NCBI GenBank assembly: GCA_009602735.1
Contig: WELA01010110.1
Span: 502,553-535,352 of the forward strand
Length of the DNA stretch: 32,800 nt
Reading direction: 5' to 3'
Source: Mesotaenium endlicherianum
Taxonomy: Eukaryota > Streptophyta > Zygnematophyceae > Zygnematales > Mesotaeniaceae
The position numbers and the translations under genes are program-made. Of the stretch, positions 10,401-20,708 are shown in pieces. How positions within the stretch are numbered: position 1 is the stretch's first letter; every line of letters begins with the position of its first letter. The notes below the pieces were generated by a model. It did no database searches. It was not told the origin of the DNA and saw only the letters and a program-made list of their open reading frames with translations.

Positions 10401-11946
10401 ATCTTTTTTCACTCAACAATTCACATAAAAAACACCTCAAAAGACGAACTTGTTATATAATAATAGATTTCACTATATTTTGATTTTTTTTGAGAATCGT
10501 GCCAGCCCCTATACTTGTCAAAAGACGTGGAAGACGAATTGAGACGAGCTCAAGCGTGTGTATATGAATTTCCTGGGCAAATGAATTACGATATTTGAAG
10601 GTGATTGAAATGTGTGCCTGATTCACAGTGACTATTTGAAGCTACAAGAAGTTGTCAAAAGATGTTAGAATGTTCTAGCTACAATGGATTTAGCTATTTG
10701 CACACTTTAAAGATTGGTGGCTGATTGCTAGGTTCTAGGAAGATAAGCTTGAAAAGGCTCTTGGAAGTTTAAGAAAGGCTCGGAATCGAGAGAGCTCTGC
10801 CCTACTAAAAGGTGACACTTAGTGTTTTCCCTTAGGCTCAGGATTCACCACCTACCATGAAGGAAAGTGCTTATATGCTACCAACACTTGAAAATGTTGA
10901 ATGTGAACATGAGGAAGTTCCACACTTCGAGTGAGATGTTCAATTGTTGACCAACACCTAAGAGTAGCGCTGATCAGCATTCATATTTTTGACCATCTTT
11001 TTGGTACTTTCAAAAGAGTGAAGATTGCCACAAAGGCATTTCTCTGAACTTTGGAAGCTTTGCTTACCTTGCATGTTGCTGGTGTAGTTTTGTGCAAGTA
11101 CATATTGCTTTGACCTCGTTAGGCCGAGTTGATTTTGCCTTCAAAACCAGTGTGTAGATCTAATACGATGCTATATACTTTGCCTTGAAAGTTCTTGCTT
11201 ATGATGCTTAAGACGAGTGCATGAGTGTTAATGTTAGGCGTTCAGAGATACTCTTTGCTGATGGCACCCATGGCCCTAGGCGGGGTGATAGGCTACTAGT
11301 CGATGGGAATGGGCGGTGCATTACCCGACAACTCTGTGTCAGGTTGAACTTCTACGCGTGCGCCATCGAATGGCTTATTGACGGTAGGCAGGGCACTTGC
11401 GACTGGGTCTCACGCGAATAGGCTCGACACCTATGGTGCTTGCTCTGCGTTGATGTGCATAGAAAAGTCGCGCCCACAGCTACAAAGGTCAGCGGGCTTC
11501 GCGCACGTTACGCGTGTTCCTCCCGGTTTAACTTGGTTTAAGTAGTTCCAACCAGCTCCAACCAGCTCCAAATAAGGAGCTCCAACCCGCTCCTACAGCT
11601 AGCTCTAAAAAGGAGGTCGCACCTCGGCTTCGAAGTTGGCATCAAAGTTGATCATTCTCTAGCTAGAAGTAAGAAGGGGCCCATGAGTGCCCACAGGGCT
11701 CCGTTGAGCGAGTGTCTGCACTCACGGTTTTGTATCTGAGGCGTTCCAAAAGAATCTAACTAATTGTTGAGCATGCGTGAGTGCAGATCGGGAAGAATAT
11801 TGACAAGGGAAGCTCGCAACTTCCACAAATCTGAAAGGAGGATAAAAAGGAACCTGAGCAGCCTGAAGCTTTCTTTGCAAGCTCCTTAATCAAGTGCGTT
11901 AGTCCTTTTTCTGCGAATCATTTAGTGCCAAAATTAGATAAGAATT
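7418..11946. other. 4.5 kb region without a recognisable gene, mostly AT-rich
   Basis: From 7418 to about 8180 the base composition is mixed; this should include the promoter of the minus-strand membrane-protein gene. From about 8200 to 11200 the sequence is strongly AT-rich, with no long frame that resembles a protein. At 11221-11700 it turns abruptly GC-richer. The last 250 bases should include the promoter and leader of the TrpD-like gene. I see no terminal repeats, target duplications or transposase frame, so I do not call a transposon, though old degraded elements are plausible. Confidence 0.5.
11546..11593. repeat. Short tandem repeat of CAACCAGCTC type
   Basis: The 10-mer CCAACCAGCT is tandemly repeated (about 11548-11567), followed after a short AT spacer by a related degenerate copy, GCTCCAACCCGCTCC, to 11593. 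It lies in the GC-rich patch about 350 bases upstream of the TrpD-like gene. Confidence 0.75.
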
Positions 11947-14900
11947 ATGGCTGGAGTTTTGTCCACTGCTCGGCTTTCTTCCTTAGTCGGTGCTTTTTGT
12001 GGGCACTATGTGATCGGTCAGCCTAACTCCCAAACAAGATGCGACATGTTTGGATCACTCCCTGGATGCTCTACATATATTAGTAAATCATTTGCGAGAA
12101 AGAGGGGAGGGTCAGCTTCATATGGGTCATTTTCAGGGGACGTATTCAAGGTTCGGCCTTCAGCACCCGTTGAAGATCTACTGAGTTGTGGTGTCTGTTG
12201 TAGAAGTACTAATTTAAGCGCTTCGGGTGCTGGCGTATCCGAGATAGCAGCTGAAACATCACACAGTCTGCAAAAGGGTGCGCTAAGACAGGCCCCTGAA
12301 ACGGTTGAGGGGAGATTTCGAGGAAAATTTCTGGTTGATGATGTGGGTCCCAACGCTCTTGTCCTTGAGGCACAAGCTAGAGTTTGTACTGGGCCTAAGC
12401 AAACACGGCCTCTTGAAGAGGAGAAAATGCGTGAAGTGCTGCAAACAATCATTCGGTCAGGTGGGTGCTCATACAACTTGGTAATGATATATCTACTGCG
12501 CCTGATGCTGAAGACTACGTGACGGATTTTTTCTTCGCTCGGTTGTCGATTTTACCTGTGTAAGCTCTTGATATCTTTGGCTATACACGGCAGTGCTACG
12601 AAATGCTGCAAATTATTCTCTTAGGTGGGTGCATATGCGACTTCACATTACATTGTACTTATTCTCATGCTCGAGTGCCTCTTCAGTGGGCTTGTCTTAT
12701 GCATGGTTCTTCGATTTAGCCTGTGTAACCATGTGAAAGCTTTTCATTTACTTGTTGTGCTACAAAGAACTGATGCCAAAGTTTTGCTGGGTTATAACAG
12801 CAAGGACAGACTTTCATTTATGCGAACTAGGTGTTTTGGGCCATCATTCATACATTTCTTTGTGAAAATTTAGTTGAAGCAACCTGATAAGAAGGAAGTA
12901 AATGATTGGGCACCATAGTGAGGTTCATGTTGGAAATGTTGTGGTTCAAGATGGTATACTTTGATCAGAGACGGATACTATGGTCGGCATCTTCTTCTTG
13001 CCTCGCCTCCTTCTCCCATGTGGCCTGCCCACGCCATTGTGGGAAAGCTCCACTATTTCAGTGGTGGATTTCAAGGCAGGTGCTGCTTCAGGATGGCCAT
13101 ATGGTGTTGGTCACTGACGTTTCATGCATTACTTCCTCTGCAGCAAGGGGTGAGCTACCTGTTGACGAGCGAGTCTCCGAGGCCCAGCTGGGTGCCTTTT
13201 TCGGAGCAATGACTCTCCGCGCAAACGCTTTCCCCGCGGAGACGCAGTGGAGCGCCGGCGAGAGGAGGGCTATGGAGGAGTTTTGGCCACAGCTGGAGAG
13301 CGTCCTGCCCCATGATGTGCTCTTCATTGCGGATCCCGAGGGCTCCATCTTCGGAGGGCTGGCTCCTGTTGGCCCTTACTACGTGGGCAGGGGGGGCATT
13401 GCCGAGTCGAGACTGGTGGGAGCTTTGAGGGAGGTGCTGGAGGGGGGCCACTTGGGGTTTGAAGAGACCGTGAACCTCCTTAGACACATCCTGCCCATGG
13501 GGCCAGGTGCGAAGAGGGGCGACAAGGGGGGAGTCGGGGATGCTCTCATAGCGGCCTACTTGATATGCCAGCGCATGAACTGCGAGACCGACCGAGAGCT
13601 GAAGGCGTATTGCATGGCCTTTGACGAGGAGCTGGGTATGCGCTCTTTTCCTCCTCTCACATGCCCAGACTTCTGGGGGGTCCTCTCTGTTGTTCTCACA
13701 GTCAATCCTTCAAAAAAAGGCACGAAACGACACGACACGACACTATCTGATGGGAGCCATTACTTTGCTGCTTGGAGTTCTGTGGCACAATGCGACATGG
13801 ATATGAGCTTCACCTATGATACACATCATCCTGTATCTCTGTACTAGGCAGCATATACGGGCTTTGTCGGGCTGACTAGGCGAGCATGGACAAGAGCGGC
13901 ACATGTGAAGCATGCCTGGGCCATCTTGCGATCAATCACTCTCGACAGAGCTTTAAGGAGTCGACGACAACCTGCTAATACGTGAAAGGAGGTTGATTTG
14001 ATTGTTTGTAGAGTGAGTGGTTGAGGAGGGCGAGGAGGTTGACAGAGGACATTCTAACTCTTTCCAAGATTGACAAGTATGCACGCTGAAAGAACATGGG
14101 GTTGGGGGGGGGATGGGGGGATGTCACACCAACTAAGAAGTAGACACGCCTGAAACCTGTGAAAGAGAGTGTTCACACATGTGTCAGCAATTGTTAGTCT
14201 CGCTTCTCTTTCTTTGTGGAGTGTGATTCTGCCTGGCTTATCAAGCTGAAGCGTCCAACTGGGGAGTTGCTGCCATGTGTCATCTTCAGGGCCCGCGCCA
14301 GTGGCCAATGTGAAGTCTTTGACTCATTACGGGGAGCCCTATGACGGCAGCACACGCTTTTTCCGGCCAACCCTCTTTGTAGCCGCAGTCAGGGCTAGCT
14401 ATGGCGAAGCTTGCCTACTCCATGGCGTTGAATGGATGCCTCCCAAGGTGACACTTCCTCTCACGTCCCTTGTCAACCCCTCCCGTTGTCTCAAATGAAG
14501 CCTTGAGCAATTAGTGTGTGGGCCTTGACGTCCTGAGCTTGTGGGTCGTAAGTTGGGGAGTCTGCTGTGGCTGTTGAGATATGAGTATGTAGTCGTTCTT
14601 TACAAACTCAATGAAGGGACTGGTGTGATGGTGCTATGGTCATCCACAACAAGTGCGTTCTGTTTTCTTTGGAACGTATGCTTTCAGCATATTAATCCAC
14701 GTTCTGCAGATAATGGGTGCACTTTCTGCACGTAATGAGAGGGTAATGTTCTGGTGCTCGATTGCTTAAAACTATGGCTGCTCCTATCCTGTCTATCTGC
14801 GTGCCTGTGTGCACCGGGAGGGCGAATATGTCATGCTTGCCAGAGGAGCGATTAGGCTGTCTCATCTTATCATTGGGGACAAAAGTTGTGGCTCATGAGC

Positions 14901-17888
14901 TCGCTTAATTTATGGTCTCTGCTGGCAATGGCAGCAACTTTCACACTCTCGGAATGACTCGGGGGTGCAGTTGCACAAGAATGGTACGGGCAGTATACCA
15001 CGGTTGCTTGGTTGCCATGACTATGCTGCAAGGACCTGGGCTGAATGGGTGCACACAGCTTGCGATGCGTGCTTGCGGTGCGTGTTGGGGGTCCTCCCTA
15101 TACACCCCTGGGAGTGAACGCGCACACAGCCCACGGGATTCCTGGCAAGTGCTGCAGTCTATGCAGCCGGCAAATGGCCGTGGGTACCGCAGTACAGTGG
15201 TCGCTCAGAGGAGGCAGTTGGCTCTGTGGCAGAATGGGAAGCTTGTGACGGGAGAAGTGGGGAGTGGTTGTATCCGCAGAAGCTTTGGCCCTGTAGCTTC
15301 CTCACCTCCGTGGCTGCTGCCAGGCTGCTTGTCAGCAAGAGTGGCATATACGAGGGGACGGGCCACCCGCCTGGTAAGGTGATTGATGTTTAGGGCTGAG
15401 CAGGTGGGCCTACCTGGCAGCACATGTGTGCACTCAAGCGCCAGCGTCGGTTTATCTTCCAGAGAGGGGGGCAGGGCAGTCACCCCGATCTGGCTTGGAG
15501 GACCCTGGGGCTACCTGGGTCATGTCCTGAAAGAGCCTGCTGCTGCTGCTGGTGGTTGGGGTGCGGGTCGTCACTGGGGGTGGTGGGGGTGGTGGGGATG
15601 GTGCGCGTGCAGAACGGCGTGACGGAGGAGCAGATGCTGATCCGCTTGGGCGCAGCCACAAACCTGTCTCCCGCATCTGCTGCTCGCCTGCTGGAGGTAC
15701 GATGCACGGCAGGCGCTTTCCCCAGCTCCAGCTCACCAGTGGCCTGCACCCCTTCCGGACGTGTCTCAGTGTGCGAACGCGGCCTTGAGGAGCCCGGGAC
15801 CTGCCAGGCGTGAGGCAGAGAGCTGTACAAGGCCACCAGTGCCATTGAAGCTATTGCCTTTTTTGGCTTTGTACCGGTGCCAGGAGTGCTTCAGGAGGTG
15901 TGGCGCGGAAGGGAGTTGGGAGGGGGGTGGCGCTTGGGTGCTGGCCTGAAGCGCCTGACTTGAATTGAGCTCAAGCTGTGGGGCAGCTGTGTCCAGGGGG
16001 AGCCCGGGTGGCCTGTGATTGTGCCGCTTGTTTGAGTGTCTGCATGCTATGCCACCTCAGGGGTGCTCCTGGCCTTCTTCTTTCTGACCTCCTAGTGCAT
16101 GAGGGGTTTGGGGTCTGGGGGCATGGGGGTGCGCGCCTGTGCAGGATCCTGAAGTCGGCTTTGCTTACGTCAGCTTACGGGAGGGACGCCCCGCCATGTC
16201 AGTTGCCTCTCTCGCTCGTGTGTCCCTCTGCTTTTGCGTCTTTTCTTGGTGTCCTTGGACCTCGTACTCAGGGCCTGTAGCCAGATCACTTGGCCAGGCT
16301 GCTGTGGGCCTGCCTTGGGAGCTTTGCGCCCCTGACAGACATAAAGTACGTGCATATACATGTGTGCTGCACACATGTTATATGTACACGCACGCGAATG
16401 CATATCCTCTCTGTGCTGTCCTTTAGAGCTCTGACAGTGAAGAGCGGGGACCGCTAGAGTGTCCTGAGTTTTAGGTGATACACGAGTTGGCGGGTGCAGG
16501 TACACGCTGCAAGACATGAGGCTGCACATCAAGAAGAGGCCCCCGCTGGCCACCACCGAAAAAGTGCAGCGCTTTGTGCAGGTGCGACTGTCCTCCTCGC
16601 GCAGCACCTTCTCCACCCTCTTCGCTCTCACCCAGTGTACTCGAGACATGCCAGTGTCCAGCTCCAACTTCTTCCCTCTATGCCAGGGCGTAAGACATGG
16701 CTGTGCATTTGCGTTTTTTTGTTTGTCTTGTCAGAGTCCTCTGCATGGATGACTTCTTATTGTTGCGTCTGGGGCTTTTCGAGAGCCAGGCCAGGTCAAG
16801 CCGGGGCGATGAATTGATGAACTAGGACAGGCATGCCACGTTTGTTTGCAGTTGGCAGCTCGACTGCAATGACATCACGGCACGATAACTCATGTCGGCA
16901 TGACTCAATATTCATCGTTGTCTGTGACGTGTGCGCGCGCAGGCTACGGGCAGAGAGGCGATGGTGGCCGGGTTCTACCACGAGGGTTATGAGGAGCCCC
17001 TCTTGATGCTCATACGGCGCCACGCTGTGGCTGCCGGCCTGGTCGTCAAGGTCTGCACATCGTCCATGGATGCCTTCCATACGCTCGCGTTCTCGCTACA
17101 GCCTGCCAACTTGCTACTCGCTTACTTGGTCCTGGCCTTTCTTAGACACACCCCCCCTGCAAGTCATGAGTTTTTGTTGGTCAGAGATGATATTAGACTG
17201 AGAACACGTATGTGACACTTTTCTTGCCGGTGCATGCCTTGCTGTGCACGCGTGGTGATGCCACGCAGGGAGAAGAAGGAGCGCTGTCCTTCATGACCCG
17301 GCCTCGCCTCGCTGAGACGTCCGTTAAAGGCAGGCCCGTGAACTACTGCGCTGGATTCCGACCGATGGTGGTGCCCGGTGAAGAAGAAGACGACGGCTTC
17401 CACAGGGAAGCGTTTGCGCACGAAGTGGACGCCACCCAGTATGGCTTTGAGGCCACGCCCACTCCGCGCACCGACAAATCCGTAAGTCCAGTGTGCCCAT
17501 CAAACTACATTGCGTGCTGTGGGCATCTACTAATCTATCTCTTCACCCTCTTTTTGCGATAGTTGAAATTTTTGCAACACCCACCAATACGTGTATAAGC
17601 AAGGAAGGAGCATGTTGATGTCTGCATAAGAACTTATGTGGATGCATGCCTTGTTCTCTTGAGCAGGTGACAACTAGCTTGGAGCTGGGCCTCGCTGCCT
17701 TGAGAGGGGAGAAGGGACCAGCGTACGACCGGATCATTTTCAATGCAGCCATGCACGATCATCTTCTGGGCTGTGAAGGTGCAGCCGACCCGCAAGCTGC
17801 GATTGCAAGAGCTAGAGAAGCTGTTGATAGTGGCAGGGCTTTGAAGCATTTGGAGGCTTACATCCAGAGGAGCCTGCTCATGAAATAA
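11947..17888 (+). CDS. TrpD-like (anthranilate phosphoribosyltransferase-like) protein, probably plastid, nine exons
   Basis: This resembles the plant 'anthranilate phosphoribosyltransferase-like' family (Arabidopsis At1g70570 type), glycosyltransferase family 3 fold. Exons are 11947-12460, 13144-13635, 14290-14447, 15613-15696, 16145-16197, 16500-16581, 16943-17050, 17269-17481 and 17667-17888. All junctions are GT-AG and phase-matched, giving 641 residues, close to the family's roughly 600. Residues 1 to about 100 are Ser/Arg-rich like a chloroplast transit peptide. The conserved core begins at RPLEEEKMREVLQTIIRS. Later blocks are GAFFGAMTLRANAFP, VKSLTHYGEPYDG (residues 343-355), LLHGVEWMPPK (378-388), GFAYVSLREGRPAM, IKKRPPLATTEKVQRFVQ and GRPVNYCAGFRPM. 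At the position of the canonical GTGGD loop stands HYGEPYDG, and LHGVEW stands where KHGNR is expected. It is therefore doubtful that it catalyses the tryptophan-pathway step. Exon 5 is only 53 bases. Family and exon model are firm; function is open. Confidence 0.9.
14100..14122 (+). repeat. G-rich tract in intron 2 of the TrpD-like gene
   Basis: Two long G runs separated by single A/T bases lie in the intron about 170 bases before exon 3. They could form a G-quadruplex in the transcript. Confidence 0.6.
15575..15598 (+). repeat. G-rich repeat just before the exon 4 acceptor of the TrpD-like gene
   Basis: Repeated GGGGGTGGT units (about 15575-15598) end only about 14 bases before the CAG acceptor at 15610-15612. 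The usual pyrimidine tract is therefore absent from this splice site. The junction itself is supported by phase 0 and by PPK|NGVTEEQML matching the family. Confidence 0.7.
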
Positions 17889-18600
17889 TGAATCAGTTTA
17901 GTGTATGATATTGGTCTGCATCTTGGTAGAGGGCGGAAGAGGTGCCACGAAGTGGAAGTTTCCCTTGGATGCCTCTTTACGAATAATGTGTACATACGAG
18001 GGTTCCTACCCTCATAATAAAAATAACATCATAAGAACGTCCTCATGTGTTTGATTATCCATTTGTCCCTGTACTGGTTGTTTACAAGAAGCCGACTTTT
18101 CATCCATATTCACGCATTATGTCTGAATTGCAAGTCAATTCATGGAGCTCATGGGAGACATGCAAAGTGGAAGAAGGTTGAGGAATATTTAATAGGAGAT
18201 TTGACTTCATTTTATGCCCCGTCTACCAACTGTCACGAATCGCGACATTGTTTGAACGTTCCACCAACTTTGGCCCAGAGCAGCACTTTGAGCAGGCTAC
18301 CTAGACGAGTACTAGATAGCTTCACGTATGAACTGAATTCCATGAGACATCATCAATCTTTAGCCAAGTGTGACAGTGCACCACAGCAATTGTAGAACCT
18401 TGAACTCACCATTTCTCACGATTTGTGTCTCATCAAATAAGTATGTACCAATCGCCACCAAGTGGATTTTAAAGAAATGAATATCATAAATTACAGTTGC
18501 CCACACTTGTCAAAAGCTTATAATTACAGTATCATGCAACAAGGGGAAGGCAAGTTCATTTCACAAACACAGAAACCATCAAGTTGCAACAAGCTCTATG
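17889..18600. other. Convergent intergenic region, two 3' untranslated regions
   Basis: The TrpD-like gene ends at 17888 and the minus-strand 2H phosphoesterase ends at 18601. A 116-codon plus-strand frame at 18045-18395 shows no recognisable domain and is probably chance. I see nothing else here. Confidence 0.6.
18016..18021 (+). terminator. Putative poly(A) signal of the TrpD-like gene
   Basis: AATAAA stands 128 bases past the TAA stop at 17888, a normal distance. This is a motif match only. Confidence 0.45.
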
Positions 18601-20708
18601 TTACAAAAAGTCACCACCAAGAGGGAAAGAGTACTGTTCCTTCACTGGCCTTGACTCGACAAGCCCTATGTCGCATAAATGTCCGCTCAGCGGCAGCTTA
18701 AACCCTTGCAAGTTGGAAAAAGTTTCTATTGACTTGTCCTGGGGCACATCTTGGGCCACAATGCAGTGTGGGAACCAGCTTCCTGGAAGGTACTGTGCAT
18801 CAGCTTGTATGCTCAATCGCTTCAAGAGCTCCTGTACACAAAACCCCCTCCCCTCCCCACACAAACAAGAAGTAAATGCACGTCAAAAGTCGTCTAATGA
18901 ATACAGACTGGTCATAGGCCTCCTCTTCCTTCTACGCAGAACGCGGTAGGAGTGAAGTTGCTTGACTCACTTCCACGGAAACTCCCAGAAATAAGTTGTG
19001 ACTCTGCCCCATAAAGTACCGTGTGTACAGCATATGCAGTAGCAATTATATGCCCAATCTCCGCTAAGTCCAGGGAGGCCACCAACACCTATAAAAGAAA
19101 ATGGCCTGCGCAATACCCTTCCTCACTCTCAACATGCTCCTCCTGCTGTCCAACTATGACCAGCTGCATTTTTGCCTCCATAAGAGGTGTATGGACCTTG
19201 AGGATAAACAACTACGAAACGGTTGCTGCAACAGCTCGAGCTTCAAGCACATAGATTGTCCCAGAGTTTTTAACAGAATATGGAAGCCATATTAACTTCG
19301 GCACTTGACTGCAGGGCTCGCAAGAAACAGGCCAAGCTCACTGCTAAGAAGAAAACAAAAGCTAAGAAAAAGGTGCAGAGAGTCTCCAGCTCACAAGGAA
19401 GTTTCCAACTGTCCTGGCTGCCTTATCTCATCTTCCCACTCTGAAGATCTTCCAACTTACAGACAATCATAGACCTCCTGGCCAACAGACTCTTCCAGAA
19501 AGCTTATAAGGTAGCTGCTTCTGACTTGTCTTTAAGCGAATCCGGTTCCAGGTTAAAGGAAGTCCCCTTAGGATGAAAGTACCTGGGTTGCTGAACACAA
19601 CCAGGATTGGGGCTCAGCTGCAGTACATAAAACACTCCTTGGAAAATGAGATCAAAGAGATCAGATGGGGGGCAAGCACACCTGAAAGTGGTCATGAAGA
19701 GTAAGAATCTGTGTGGTCGGTGTAGGTGCTAAGAAGAAGACGCCCTCGGGAGCGCTGAAGCTTCCAACAGCAGAAAGTGTCACGACTGTGGGCTGCTGCT
19801 GCTGTGCAAAATTCTCAATGGCTGTTCGGAGCTTGGCCGGATCAAGGTCCTCATGCACTGACAACCTGCAGCACAGACGAAATGCAATTTATCAGTTGTA
19901 ATGATCTGGCAACGTTCTAGCATCTCATGGGGTCAGTTGGTACTGTCATTGTACTCTTTACCCGCTGTTGCTTGACCGTGTGGTAAGATGACGACTACAG
20001 CAAACACTACAAGGCAAGAGTAAGCTTTTGCAAGACCTTCCGTGATAGGAAATAAAAGTATTTGGCAGAAGGTCTCCATAGGCAGCAAGCAATATCAACA
20101 TCTGCCCACAACTCTTCATCAGACAATACTAAAGCATAAAAATGACTTAGATAAAACAGGTTAAGCTTACACTCGTGCAAACTTCAGCAATTTCAGCCCT
20201 TAGAACCTTAAAACAACATGGCAATGCCTACTCTGATGGATGAGGACGGTCTGAAAAGAAGGGGAGAGAGGATGCAGCAGGAGTAAGTTGACTGTAGACG
20301 AAACATAGGACGAAGGAGGCGTGCATACGTAATATGGGGCCGAGAGCCAATATCTATAAGGGTGCTGCTTATCTGTCTCCTCGCCAGAACATTCCAGATC
20401 TGAGCGGACGACGATACCAAACGTCATGTAAGCTGATAAAACTTTTGGCTGCTCCACAAAGTTAGTAAACGTGCTTGACCCACGTCATAATCTTCACATT
20501 CTGAAGCCTCCATCATGCAAAACTGCGCCGGAAATCTCACATAATCCATAAAAGTGTGCACCAGGTGAAGTCAGCAGCAATAAGTCGAGCTGACGATGAC
20601 CGCAATCCCAGCAAAGTGATATCCAGCAATGTGATGGCAGAGCACCTTCAGTATCTGGTTCTCTAGGGCTGTGTCGAAATATAGCTCAATGGCGTAGGAC
20701 TTCGACAT
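18601..20708 (-). CDS. 2H phosphoesterase ('2'-5' RNA ligase' superfamily), four exons, 182 aa
   Basis: This is a small plant member of the RNA ligase/cyclic nucleotide phosphodiesterase superfamily, whose enzymes act on 2',3'-cyclic phosphate or 2'-5' linkages. Exons are 20646-20708, 20329-20399, 19682-19865 and 18601-18831; every junction is GT-AG and phase-consistent. The protein starts MSKSYAIELYFDTALENQILK, the usual family start, and ATG 20708 is the only ATG in that frame. Exon 2 gives IWNVLARRQISS and the first 2H motif SRPHIT (His43-Ile-Thr45). Exon 3 ends FFLAPTPTTQILTLHDHFQ. Exon 4 has the second site, WFPHCIVAQDVP (His128-Cys-Ile130), and ends KLPLSGHLCDIGLVESRPVKEQYSFPLGG. The second H-x-T/S motif thus reads H-C-I, without a hydroxyl residue. 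Length matches the family (about 180-190). Intron 3 is 850 bases and holds an odd Lys-rich stretch on the other strand. The physiological substrate is not visible. Confidence 0.88.

Noticed and set aside
12018-12476. A 152-codon minus-strand frame.
   Set aside because: Antisense shadow of exon 1 of the TrpD-like gene.
18045-18395. A 116-codon plus-strand frame between two convergent genes.
   Set aside because: No domain, and it lies where both 3' untranslated regions must be.
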